Positions 1 to 8,812 of a DNA stretch of 24,470 nt are shown here, piece after piece. A program made the position numbers and the translations under genes. A model generated the notes under the pieces. The model searched no databases. It was not told the DNA's origin and saw only the letters and a list, made by a program, of their open reading frames with translations. Source of the DNA: an uncultured Planctomycetaceae bacterium (GTDB lineage: Bacteria; Planctomycetota; Planctomycetia; Pirellulales; Pirellulaceae). The DNA lies in the NCBI GenBank assembly GCA_903927685.1, contig CAIYOB010000047.1, forward strand, positions 1 to 24,470, in the 5' to 3' direction. The stretch's first letter is position 1. The number at the start of each line of letters is the position of its first letter.

Positions 1-2
1 AG

Positions 3-638
3 ACCCATTACCAACGCCACCGCCAGGAACGGACCCGCAGGTTTCTCAAGGATGCGGTCAACGTGCTCGACCAGCTCATGTCCGCCGGCGGGTACACGCA
101 CTTGATCCTCGCGGGCCAGTCCTCCCTGACTTCGCAGGTTCTAAAGGCCCTGCCCAGCCACCTACAAAAGCAGCTGATCGACGTCGTCCCTGCATCCGGC
201 GGAACGCGACTGTCCGACGTGGTGCAGGCGACCCTGAGTGCGTTTGTCGAAGCGGAGGAACAGGAATCTCGCACAGCGGTTGCCGATCTCGCGCATCAAC
301 TGCGGACCGGTGGCCTGGCTGTCGTGGGAACGGGCCCGAGTTACCGTGCCCTGTGTCAGGGCCGCGTGGACATGCTGGTACTCGCCAAGGAGTACGAGCC
401 CGGTCCGGGTTGGTCGTGCAACAACTGCGGGCACATCGACGTCGAGTCCGAACGACTGGACACCTGTCCCGAATGCGGGGCCAGCGCGTTCCGCCGATTC
501 CACATCAAGGAAGCCATGGCCCGGATCGCGGCGACAGGCGACTGTCCGGTGGAAGTCGTCGAACAGAGCGACGAGTTGATGCACCTGGGCGGCGTGGGGT
601 GCCTGCTGAGTTATCGGCTGCCAGATGAGTACTCATAG
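3..638 (+). CDS. Bacterial eRF1-like protein (baeRF family), 5' partial
   Basis: The reading frame is open from the window edge, so the true start lies upstream; 211 residues are visible. The start of the visible part (HYQRHRQERTRRF, then a hydrophobic LILAGQ strand) resembles the junction between the middle and C-terminal domains of bacterial archaeo-eukaryotic release factor homologues (baeRF, probably the family-10 type). A zinc ribbon is visible as a CNNCG knuckle (Cys139, Cys142 of the fragment) and a CPECG knuckle (Cys155, Cys158). The end (GGVGCLLSYRL) fits the last strand of the eRF1 domain-3 fold. Members are thought to act on ribosomes or peptidyl-tRNA, but the bacterial function is poorly defined, and the N-terminal domain that would carry a catalytic motif is outside the window. 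A conventional GTG at 63 would cut into the domain and is not the start. The next gene follows 35 bases later and may be co-transcribed. Confidence 0.75.
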   Translation, partial: THYQRHRQERTRRFLKDAVNVLDQLMSAGGYTHLILAGQSSLTSQVLKALPSHLQKQLIDVVPASGGTRLSDVVQATLSAFVEAEEQESRTAVADLAHQLRTGGLAVVGTGPSYRALCQGRVDMLVLAKEYEPGPGWSCNNCGHIDVESERLDTCPECGASAFRRFHIKEAMARIAATGDCPVEVVEQSDELMHLGGVGCLLSYRLPDEYS

Positions 639-673
639 CCAGGAATGAGGTCCGTACTCTCAAGGAGAAGTGG

Positions 674-2008
674 ATGTGGGGAGTGGAATGGGCTGTCGTC
701 CTGGCGATGATCCTGTTCAACAGCGTATTCGCCGCGTACGAGATCGCGCTGGCTTCGGTCTCGCTGGCACGGCTTGAAATCCTGGTTCGTGAGAAACGCC
801 CCGGCGCCAAGGCGGCGTACCAAATGAAGGAGCGAATGGAGGCGAGCCTGGCGGTCGTGCAAGTGGGGATCACCCTGGTGGGAGCCAGTGGGGCGGCGGC
901 CAGTGGAGCCGGCGCCTTGGAGATGATCGCGCCGTGGTTGCAGCGCCTGGGTGTCACGCCTGGCCTGGCGGAGTTCTTCGCCATCGCGATCGTAGTCGTG
1001 CCGCTAAGCGCCGTGACGATCGTGTGCGGCGAATTGGTACCCAAGGTATTCGCGCTGCGGAACAAGGAGTGGGTCTGCCTCCGGGTGTCGCCTACCATGC
1101 GCTGGTTCGCGCTCTGCGTCTGGCCGGCCGTCTGGCTGTTTGAGAGGATCGTGACGGCGTTTATGAACTGGGGAGAACGCCGCTGGCAGTCGCGTCTGGA
1201 CGCCCAGGGAAAGCCTGAGGCGGACACGCTCCAAGAACTCCGCGCCATCGCGGCCCTGGCACGCACTTCCCGGCTGATCGGAGGGCGCGAAGAAGGCATC
1301 ATCCTCAACGCGGCCCGGCTATCGAGCCGTTCCGTCCGGGAGATCGTCTTGCCCCCGGAGCACATCGCCATGCTGAGCCTGAGCAACTCGATGGCCGACT
1401 GCTTGGTGGCCGCTCACCTGGACATGCACACCCGGTTCCCCGTGACCGAGCGGACTGGCGATCCGCAGGGCATTGTGGGCTACGTCAACTTCAAGGACAT
1501 CGTCGCCCAGCTTCGGCTCAACCCCCACGAACCATCGCTGCGCGGCATCCTGCGGCCGCTCACGAGCCTGGCCGACAGTCTGCCGATCGCCAGTTGCCTG
1601 GAACGGATGATTCGCGAGCACGCGCACATCGCATTGGTTCGGGAGCCGGCGGGCAAGGTGCTGGGCATGATCACCTTGGAGGATATCATCGAGGTGCTCG
1701 TGGGCGAAATCCATGATGAGTACGATCGACTGCCAGCGCACATTTTGGCGTCCGGGTCCACCTGGGTCATCGGCGGCGGAACGACGATCCCAGCTCTCCA
1801 GGCATCTACGGGCATCAATCTGGCGGAGGAGTTGCCCCGATCGGACGTGCGCAATTTGAGCGAATGGATTGCAGGTCATCTCGGCCGCCCAGTTCGAGGC
1901 GGCGACGTGCTCCAGCGAAACCGGCTGCGCGTGCTGGTACGAAAAGTTCGCCGACAGCAGGTCATGGAGGCCCAGATTAGCGTCCCGGCAGCAAACGACG
2001 ATGCCTAG
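674..2008 (+). CDS. CNNM/CorC-type CBS-domain membrane protein (HlyC/CorC family)
   Basis: This 444-residue protein has the full family architecture. The N-terminal DUF21/CNNM transmembrane domain covers about residues 1-190. It holds the typical first helix followed by FAAYEIALASVSLARL and the signature GELVPKVFALRN (from Gly119). A CBS pair lies at about 225-350 (GIVGYVNFKDIV and GKVLGMITLEDIIEVLVGEI). A C-terminal CorC/HlyC transporter-associated domain lies at about 355-430. Relatives are linked to Mg2+/Co2+ export or divalent-cation homeostasis; the old name 'hemolysin' is misleading. The protein is predicted in the inner membrane with its CBS and C-terminal domains in the cytoplasm. The ATG at 674 is preceded by a clear AAGGAGA ribosome site about 7 bases upstream. 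The substrate cannot be told from sequence. Confidence 0.9.
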   Translation: MWGVEWAVVLAMILFNSVFAAYEIALASVSLARLEILVREKRPGAKAAYQMKERMEASLAVVQVGITLVGASGAAASGAGALEMIAPWLQRLGVTPGLAEFFAIAIVVVPLSAVTIVCGELVPKVFALRNKEWVCLRVSPTMRWFALCVWPAVWLFERIVTAFMNWGERRWQSRLDAQGKPEADTLQELRAIAALARTSRLIGGREEGIILNAARLSSRSVREIVLPPEHIAMLSLSNSMADCLVAAHLDMHTRFPVTERTGDPQGIVGYVNFKDIVAQLRLNPHEPSLRGILRPLTSLADSLPIASCLERMIREHAHIALVREPAGKVLGMITLEDIIEVLVGEIHDEYDRLPAHILASGSTWVIGGGTTIPALQASTGINLAEELPRSDVRNLSEWIAGHLGRPVRGGDVLQRNRLRVLVRKVRRQQVMEAQISVPAANDDA

Positions 2009-2084
2009 CGATCTGGGGGCAACCGTCGAACGGCAAGCCCACCACGAACCCGCCGACGATGCCCGTAGCATCGTTCACGAATAT

Positions 2085-2155
2085 GGGGTCCTCGTTTCAG
2101 AGGCGAAAACCGGGAGTTCGCCACTCGTACCTCGCCCCCAGGCACCCCCACCACA
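2085..2155 (-). repeat. Degenerate copy (C) of the dispersed nested-palindrome repeat
   Basis: The core at 2121-2134 (CCACTCGTACCTCG) is the exact reverse complement of the core in the copy at 24378-24465. Flanking CCCAGGCACCCCCACC and a left GGGGTC also match. Relative to the intact copy it has lost about 8 bases (TGGCTCGA) right after the core, and the arms have diverged, so the long hairpin is largely destroyed. It lies between the CNNM gene and an SH3-like remnant, in a stretch without intact genes. Confidence 0.7.
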
Positions 2156-2188
2156 AGGCATGGGGCCCATTCTAGGGATTGCTATGCA

Positions 2189-2478
2189 CTAACCTCCAGG
2201 TTGCGGAATCCCCGTGACTGGGGCCGCATCTTCGTGCCAGACCCAGCCGCGAATCACTTGCCCATCGCCCTCGGCGACCGTGCCCAGCCAGCCGTGCAAG
2301 ACCTTCAGGACCTTGAACTGGTGGCCTCTGTCCAACGTTCCCAACCGCTCGGAACCGCGCATGACCGGGCGTAATCCTTCACAATGGTGACGGCATCTCC
2401 GGTAACGGCGCGCGTTGGCTCGTAGGACGAGACGCGATACTCACGCTCCTGAACTGTCTGATCGGCCGAATTGCCGCC
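2189..2478 (-). pseudogene. Remnant of a bacterial SH3-like domain gene (frameshifted)
   Basis: Read on the minus strand, 2189-2362 encodes 57 residues from an ATG: MRGSERLGTLDRGHQFKVL continuing through HGWLGTV, RGWVWHEDAAPV and a stop at 2189-2191. The pattern 'reset-to-low-level, R/K-G-x-x-F-x-V, W-L, G-W-V' is that of bacterial SH3-like domains. The bases just upstream (2365-2470) continue the same domain in a different frame (TVQEREYRVSSYEP, then GDAVTIVKDYAR). A single missing base near 2363-2366 would join them as KDYARVMRGSE. No signal peptide or start is recognisable further upstream. Either the gene is decayed or there is a one-base sequencing error. A short intact protein starting at 2362 is possible but would lack the first strand. 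Confidence 0.55.
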
Positions 2479-2633
2479 GATTCCTGGGCGATCCCTGGGT
2501 CGTTGACGCCGAGACAGCGAGAAAAACTTACAATCCGCTCAGCGTTAAGGTCTGGCTCCGGGGGGCGGGCTCCGGGGGGAGCCTTGTGGCACGCGTTTCC
2601 AGCCCGTATCCTGAAATCGTATCCCAAAGTCGT

Positions 2634-2662
2634 TTGGTCCGAACGTCGGGATCGCCTATAAT
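2634..2662 (+). promoter_or_regulatory. Probable sigma70-type promoter of the nfeD-floA operon
   Basis: A perfect TATAAT lies at 2657-2662. TTGGTC lies 17 bases upstream at 2634-2639 and matches the -35 consensus in its first three bases. Transcription would begin near 2669, giving a leader of about 25 bases before the ATG at 2694. This supports starting the NfeD protein there, not at upstream in-frame codons. The -35 element is weak, so the call rests mainly on the -10 and its position. Confidence 0.5.
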
Positions 2663-2693
2663 CGCTGATAGATCCCCTTGCTTGCGGACTCCT

Positions 2694-4907
2694 ATGAAGC
2701 CAACGATGGTTCGACATCTTCGATTTGTTCCGGCGCTCGCGCGGTTGGCGATTCTGGCCTGTGGCGTGTGCCTGCTGGCCGCCGCTGCAGACGACCAGGG
2801 CGCGGATGTGGAGCGTCCGGAGGCGACTTCGGCGAAACCGCCGGTCCCCGCCGCCTCGTACCTGGTCCGCGTGCCGATCCCGATCGCGGGCGAGGTGGAC
2901 ACGCGGCTGAAAGCCATGCTCGGCGAACTGCTCGAACGCTGGCAGGACGCCGACCAGCGGCCGACACTGGTCCTGGAGTTCAGCGGCGGCGACGACGGCG
3001 TGCAGCGGGCCAGCGAATTCGAGCGGGCCCTGTCGCTGGCTCGATTCCTGGCGGGCGAGAAACTGAATCGCGTCCGCACGGTCGCCTATTTGAGCGGTCC
3101 CGTGCACGGTCACGCCGTGCTGCCGGTGTTGGCGTGCGAACAGATCATCGCGCATCCCGACGCCGAATTCGGCAAAGCCGGGTTGGCGGACGACGCGTTG
3201 GATCCGACCGTTCGCAGCGGGTACGTCGAGATTGCGGAGCGCCGCCGCACCATTCCCACCCCGGTGGTGCTGGGGATGCTCGATCCGCACCTGGCGGTGT
3301 CGCGCGTCCAGACTCAAGACGGTACCCGGTTTGTCTTGGCCGACGAGTTGAGCGAATTGCAGAAGCAGTCGGCGGTGCGGTCCGTCGAACAGGTGATTCC
3401 CGCGGGCCAACTGGGCAACTTCACGGGCACCGAGTTACGCGTCAAGTACAACCTGGCGACGCACGTGGTGCGAGACCGGCTGCAACTGGCCGCGGCCCTG
3501 CAACTGGCCGCCGGCAGCTTGGAAGAGGATCCGACACTGGGCGTCGGCCGCCGCGCGGTCCGCGTGGATCTGGCCGGCCCGATCAAGCCCGGCACGGTCA
3601 ACTGGGTCGAACGCGGGATCCGCGAGAAGATCGAGCAGGAACGCGTCAACTTTGTCTGCCTGGTCATCGACAGTCCCGGCGGTTCGCCCATGGACAGTAT
3701 GCGGCTGGCCATGTACCTGGCCGGGCTGGACTCCAGCGCGGTTCGCACCGTGGCGTTCGTCGGCGCCGAGGCCCGCGCGGATGCCGCGCTGGTGGCGTTG
3801 GCTTGCGACCAGCTGCTGATGACGGAAACGGCGGTCCTGGGCGGTCCCGGGGCGCGGCGCATCAACACCCGCCAGGCCGAGGCGTTGGGTACGGCCGTGC
3901 GCGAGTTGGCCAAGACCAGGGACATCGGCTGGTCGTTGCCCCTGGCGATGATCGATCCCGAATTGGGCGTGCGGCGCTGCACGCGGCCGGGGACCGGCGA
4001 AGTCCGGTACTTCTGCGATCAGGAGTTGGCCGAGCAGGAGCATCCGCAGGACTGGCAGGCGGAGGGAGACGTCGAAACTCGCAACGGGCTGCGCGGCAGC
4101 ACGGCGGCCGAACTGCGGCTGGCCCGCTTTACGGTCGCCGATTGGGAGGATCTCAAGCGGATGTACCATTTCGAGGGCGAGCTGACGATGGTCGAACGCA
4201 ATTGGGCGCACGCCGTCGTCGAGTTCCTGGCTTCGCCCCGTGTCTCCGGCACACTGTTGTTCGTGGCTTGGTTCGCCTTGATGATCGAGTTCTCGACACC
4301 CGGCGTCGGTCTGCCCGGGTTCGCCTCGGCCGTGTGCTTTGTCCTGTTCTTCTGGGCGAACTTCCTGCACGGCACGGCGGGCTGGCTGGAAATCCTCTTG
4401 TTCGCGACCGGGGTTGTCTGCCTGGTGCTCGAATTATTGGTGCTGCCCGGATTCGGCGCCTTCGGCATCGGCGGCGGTTTGCTGATCGTCGCCTCGATCA
4501 TCCTGGCGAGCCAGACGTTTGTGATCCCCAGCAACGCGTATGAATGGAGCCAGCTGCCCAGTTCGCTGTTCATGCTGGCTGCGGCCGGCGGCGGGGCGCT
4601 GGCCGCGCTCGTGGTCGCGCGCCGCCTGATGACCGACGCACCGCTCTTCAATCGCGTGTCCCTGGAGACGCCGGACGAGCAACAGCTGGAACAGATCCGC
4701 TATCAGGAAGCGCTCGTGCATTTCGACTATCTGCAGGGCAAACGCGGCGTCACGCTCACCCAGTTGACACCGTCCGGCAAGGCCCGTTTCGGCGACACGC
4801 GGGTGGACGTGATCAGCGACGGTGACGTGATCGCCTGCGGCACCGACGTCGTCGTCGCGGAAGTTCGGGGCAACGTGGTGGTGGTTCGAGCTGTGGAGAG
4901 CGGGTAG
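2694..4907 (+). CDS. Long NfeD family protein with two degenerate ClpP-like domains
   Basis: This 737-residue protein starts with MKPTMVRHLRFV and a signal peptide ending near residue 33. Upstream in-frame extension is low-complexity and lies on and before the promoter, so it is rejected; ATG 2706 is an alternative start. Two consecutive ClpP/NfeD serine-protease-like domains follow, at about residues 55-280 and 289-500. They share internal repeats such as LGMLDPHLAV and LAMIDPELGV, which suggests duplication. The second has the oxyanion-type IDSPGG loop (about residue 325). At the position aligned with the catalytic Ser of archaeal NfeD (AASAG) it has Ala362, and the first domain also lacks a Ser there. 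A membrane region follows at about 515-640, then a C-terminal NfeD OB-fold (about 670-737). It is probably a non-proteolytic flotillin partner at the inner membrane. It is first in an operon with the next NfeD gene and floA. Confidence 0.85.
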   Translation: MKPTMVRHLRFVPALARLAILACGVCLLAAAADDQGADVERPEATSAKPPVPAASYLVRVPIPIAGEVDTRLKAMLGELLERWQDADQRPTLVLEFSGGDDGVQRASEFERALSLARFLAGEKLNRVRTVAYLSGPVHGHAVLPVLACEQIIAHPDAEFGKAGLADDALDPTVRSGYVEIAERRRTIPTPVVLGMLDPHLAVSRVQTQDGTRFVLADELSELQKQSAVRSVEQVIPAGQLGNFTGTELRVKYNLATHVVRDRLQLAAALQLAAGSLEEDPTLGVGRRAVRVDLAGPIKPGTVNWVERGIREKIEQERVNFVCLVIDSPGGSPMDSMRLAMYLAGLDSSAVRTVAFVGAEARADAALVALACDQLLMTETAVLGGPGARRINTRQAEALGTAVRELAKTRDIGWSLPLAMIDPELGVRRCTRPGTGEVRYFCDQELAEQEHPQDWQAEGDVETRNGLRGSTAAELRLARFTVADWEDLKRMYHFEGELTMVERNWAHAVVEFLASPRVSGTLLFVAWFALMIEFSTPGVGLPGFASAVCFVLFFWANFLHGTAGWLEILLFATGVVCLVLELLVLPGFGAFGIGGGLLIVASIILASQTFVIPSNAYEWSQLPSSLFMLAAAGGGALAALVVARRLMTDAPLFNRVSLETPDEQQLEQIRYQEALVHFDYLQGKRGVTLTQLTPSGKARFGDTRVDVISDGDVIACGTDVVVAEVRGNVVVVRAVESG

Positions 4908-4946
4908 AATCGTGAGGCGGCCGATTCCGCCAGAGAGGAATTGTTG

Positions 4947-5531
4947 ATGGCTGACGCACTGTTGTGGTCGATCGTGCTGTTGCTGCTGGGCGTAGGGCTG
5001 ATCGCCTTGGAGTTGTTCATTCCCTCCGGCGGCATCCTCGGGATCCTGGCGGCCCTGGCGATCATTGCGTCCTTGGCGGTCGCTTTCAGCGGCGGCTGGG
5101 TGCTGGGCGTCAGCATGTTGCTCGCCACGCTGCTGATCTTGCCCCTGGTCCTGGCGGCGGCGATCCACTATTGGCCGCGGACGCCGATCGGACGCTTGAT
5201 CATGCTCGAGACGCCGCAGAGCGAAGACGAGGTGCTGTCCGACACCCCGCAGCATCGGCAGCTGAAGGACTTGATCGGCAAACGGGGCACCGCCAAGACG
5301 AAAATGCTGCCTAGCGGGGCGATTGTGATCGAGGGGCGGGTGTACGACGCCTTCAGCGAAGGCATGGCGATCGACCCCGGCCAACCGGTCCGCGTGACAG
5401 CCGTCCGGACCAATCGCCTGGCGGTCGTCCTGGACGACGCCCCCCTGGATCGGGTTACTGACGGAGCGGATGTGCTCGCCCAGCCGGCTCGGGACCTGGG
5501 GCTGGAATCCTTGGAACAACCGCTGGGTTGA
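4947..5531 (+). CDS. Short NfeD family protein
   Basis: This 194-residue membrane protein has three or four hydrophobic segments in residues 1-75 ([20 protein letters not shown], then two further helices). The [11 protein letters not shown] turn is typical of NfeD membrane domains. A soluble C-terminal NfeD OB-fold lies at about 110-170 ([20 protein letters not shown], then [10 protein letters not shown]). It lacks a ClpP-like domain, as in the short NfeD type that accompanies flotillins. AGAGGA at 4933-4938 lies about 8 bases before the chosen ATG; a TTG at 4941 is too close to that ribosome site. It sits 39 bases after the long NfeD gene and 82 bases before floA, which fits one operon. The expected role is to help assemble or anchor flotillin microdomains; this is inferred from family and context. 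Confidence 0.85.
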   Translation: MADALLWSIVLLLLGVGLIALELFIPSGGILGILAALAIIASLAVAFSGGWVLGVSMLLATLLILPLVLAAAIHYWPRTPIGRLIMLETPQSEDEVLSDTPQHRQLKDLIGKRGTAKTKMLPSGAIVIEGRVYDAFSEGMAIDPGQPVRVTAVRTNRLAVVLDDAPLDRVTDGADVLAQPARDLGLESLEQPLG

Positions 5532-5613
5532 CAATTGCACCCGCTGGCCCCGCAAGGTACAACAGGAATTACAAAGAATAGCCACGGTGTCGATTCCAGC
5601 AGAGGATTCTCCC

Positions 5614-6669
5614 ATGATTCTATTCGCACAGCAGAACGAAGCCGACTGGCAGACCATCGCCAGCCTGATTGGCGGCGTGGTGATTTTGATGGTCCTGATG
5701 GTGATTTTCGGGGTCTTTGCCCGCTACTTCCGGCTGTGGATTCAGTGCGTGCTGACCAACGCCAAGATCACGATTTGGGACTTGCTGGGCATGACGTTTC
5801 GCAAGGTCAATCCGGCGATCATTGTGCGGAGCAAGATCATGGCGGTGCAGGCCGGCTTGACGGAGGAAATGGGCATCACCAGCCGGGCTTTGGAGGCGCA
5901 CTATCTGGCGGGCGGCAACGTGCCGCTGGTGATCCGGGCACTCATCGCAGCCCAAAAGGCGAAGATCATTCAGCTGTCGTTCCGCGAAGCCACCGCGATC
6001 GACCTGGCGGGACGCAATGTGCTCGAAGCCGTCCAGACCAGCGTCTATCCCAAGGTCATCGATTGCCCGCCGAAGGGCTCCGGCAAGCCGTCGCTGGACG
6101 CCATGGCCAAGAACGGCATCCAGTTAAAGGTCCGGGCTCGCGTGACCGTGCGTGCCAACCTGCAGGCCCTGATCGGCGGAGCCACCGAAGAGACGATTAT
6201 CGCCCGCGTCGGCGAAGGCATCGTCAGCGCCATCGGCTCGGCGGAAACGCATGCCTTGGTGCTGGAGAACCCCGACGTGATTTCCAAGACCGTGCTGGCC
6301 CGCAAACTGGATTCGCAGACCGCGTTCAAGATCGTCTCGATCGACATCGCCGACATCGACGTCGGCGAAAACATCGGTGCCCGGTTGCAGGCGGACCAGG
6401 CGGAGGCTGACACCCGCGTCGCTCGGGCGCAAGCCGAAGGCCGCCGCGCGGCCGCCGTGGCTCGGGAACAGGAGATGATCGCGGCCATCGAGGACAGCCG
6501 GGCCAAAGTGGTCGATGCCGAGGCGGAGGTTCCCAAGGCCATGTCTGAGGCGTTTCGCGGCGCCAAGCTGGGCGTGCTGGACTACTTCAAACTGCGGAAC
6601 GTCCAAGCCGATACGGAAATGCGCAAGTCGATCGCCACCAGCGCCGCCGCCGGAGGTCGCCCGTCGTGA
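5614..6669 (+). CDS. floA: Flotillin-like protein FloA
   Basis: This 351-residue protein is close to the usual FloA length (about 330). It has an N-terminal membrane helix (about residues 16-36, [20 protein letters not shown]). The conserved FloA body follows ([32 protein letters not shown]) and then the SPFH-type region ([20 protein letters not shown]). An Ala/Glu/Arg-rich helical C-terminal half ([20 protein letters not shown]) is expected to form coiled coil. FloA scaffolds functional membrane microdomains. AGAGGA at 5601-5606 precedes the ATG at 5614; in-frame upstream codons back to 5470 overlap the preceding gene and are rejected. Two NfeD genes directly upstream match the known genomic pairing of NfeD with flotillin. 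Confidence 0.93.
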   Translation: MILFAQQNEADWQTIASLIGGVVILMVLMVIFGVFARYFRLWIQCVLTNAKITIWDLLGMTFRKVNPAIIVRSKIMAVQAGLTEEMGITSRALEAHYLAGGNVPLVIRALIAAQKAKIIQLSFREATAIDLAGRNVLEAVQTSVYPKVIDCPPKGSGKPSLDAMAKNGIQLKVRARVTVRANLQALIGGATEETIIARVGEGIVSAIGSAETHALVLENPDVISKTVLARKLDSQTAFKIVSIDIADIDVGENIGARLQADQAEADTRVARAQAEGRRAAAVAREQEMIAAIEDSRAKVVDAEAEVPKAMSEAFRGAKLGVLDYFKLRNVQADTEMRKSIATSAAAGGRPS

Positions 6670-7178
6670 GCATCATGCGCGAACTGGAAAACCTGCTGAA
6701 GGAGATCGCCGAGGCGCAGCAGCCGGCCGCTCAGCGGCCCGCGCCGCGACCTCAGCCGCCGCCGCAGCAGCCTCGCCCCCAGTCGGCGCGCGGCCAGCAG
6801 TCCCAGCGTCCCCGGCCCCAACGGCCGGCTCAGTCGGCGGGCCAAGTCCTGGACGCCGAAGTCGTGGACGCCGCTCCTGTTCGCCGCCGTGCCGAGGTCC
6901 AAAAGCACGTCGAACGGCACCTGGACACCAGCGACATTACGGCCGGCGCGACACGCCTGGGCGCCGAGGTTGGCCAGGCGGACGAAAAGGTCGAGGCCCA
7001 CCTGCGCGAGAAGTTCGACCACCAGTTGAGCCGGATGGACGACCCGGACGACAAAGCCGGCGCCGAAGCCGGAGCCGCCTTTGCCGCGCGGATCGCCGAG
7101 ATGTTCCGCAGCCCGCAGTCGATCCAGCAGGCCTTCATTCTGAACGAGATCCTGACGCGCCCGGAACAGCGCTGGTAA
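6666..7178 (+). CDS. Hypothetical Pro/Gln-rich protein linked to floA
   Basis: This 170-residue protein starts at a GTG overlapping the floA stop by four bases (GTGA). A GGAGG at 6652-6656 lies 9 bases upstream, better placed than for the ATG at 6675. The layout has three parts. A short N-terminal helix ([16 protein letters not shown]) comes first. A disordered Pro/Gln/Arg-rich linker covers about 18-60. A charged helical half with no membrane segment ends in a hydrophobic-aromatic motif ([20 protein letters not shown], then RW). I do not recognise the family. The overlapping start implies translational coupling with flotillin, so it may be a cytoplasmic or membrane-peripheral partner of the microdomain. 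That role is inference only. Confidence 0.8.
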   Translation: MSIMRELENLLKEIAEAQQPAAQRPAPRPQPPPQQPRPQSARGQQSQRPRPQRPAQSAGQVLDAEVVDAAPVRRRAEVQKHVERHLDTSDITAGATRLGAEVGQADEKVEAHLREKFDHQLSRMDDPDDKAGAEAGAAFAARIAEMFRSPQSIQQAFILNEILTRPEQRW

Positions 7179-7199
7179 GGGTCGGAACGGTGGCTTTCG

Positions 7200-8114
<915 letters not shown>

Positions 8115-8333
8115 GGCGCGGGCTCAGACGAACGACGATCGGAAGACCTGGTGGCGTTTGCTGGATCGAAACGCAGCCCGGTGTGGATGGCGATGAATGG
8201 ACGAAACCTGAAGGGCTGAGACGGAAACCGTCGCGTGCGATGCCAGACAAGTGTCGGTCCTGGCCACGACAGCGCTGAGTGTCGCTGGCGGTGGCACGAC
8301 CGGCCGGCGGCGGTGGCAGCCGCGCGAAGCGGA

Positions 8334-8720
8334 ATCAGGACGCCGGTGTTGGAGTCGCTGTGCAAGCTGGGCGATGTGCCGACCGCCGGGATGTTCTGCG
8401 GCTGCTGCTACGGCAACCAGCGCGGGTTCATCAAGTGCATCCGACAAGGAGGTCAAGGCCACGGGCCGCCACCGGTCGCCGCCCAAGGCCGAGGTGGCAG
8501 CCGCGGACGGCGAGGCGATGGAGTTCTGCCGGCCGGACGAGTCGATCGACCAGGGAGTCGGCATGACCGCGATCCGGCAGGGCGGGGGCGGCGACAACAA
8601 CGATTTTTCGTTCGTGGACGACACAGACGCCTCGGACCTCAGCTTCGTCACCGTGCGAACCCGGCAGATGACCGACGCCGGCTAGGACGTTGCGCAACTG
8701 GTCGAAGCTCCCGTGGTGGT
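8334..8720 (+). pseudogene. Possible decayed coding region of unknown family
   Basis: The 698-base gap between the oxidoreductase and the convergent PQQ gene contains no convincing intact gene, but parts read like former coding sequence on the plus strand. About 8334-8442 gives LESLCKLGDVPTAG and MFCGCCYGNQRGFIKC in one frame. From 8446 a +1 frame gives KEVKATGRHRSPPKAE and then an acidic stretch (NNDFSFVDDTDASDLSFVT) to a TAG at 8683-8685. Readable codons (DVAQLVEAP) continue past that stop. Codon choice in both segments is like the neighbouring genes. The family is not recognised. Chance open frames in GC-rich DNA are the main alternative. Confidence 0.3.
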
Positions 8721-8812
8721 GTCCGCCGGTGCTGGTCACGATCGTCGTGGCCGGCGGCTTCCCGGTTTGCATCCAGCATGTGGTCCGCGCGGGAGATTTC
8801 CACAGCCCGCAG

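Noticed and set aside
2415..2693. N-terminal extension of the NfeD protein by 93 residues
   Set aside because: It lies over the SH3-like remnant and the promoter. A signal peptide begins at the ATG at 2694, which marks the true start.
2678..4543. 621-residue plus-strand open frame inside the long NfeD gene
   Set aside because: It is a +2 frame of a well-supported gene, very rich in Arg and Gly, with no recognisable motif.
8124..8651. 175-residue minus-strand open frame
   Set aside because: It is low in complexity with Ser/Arg/Pro-rich sequence and no motif; the plus-strand reading looks more gene-like.
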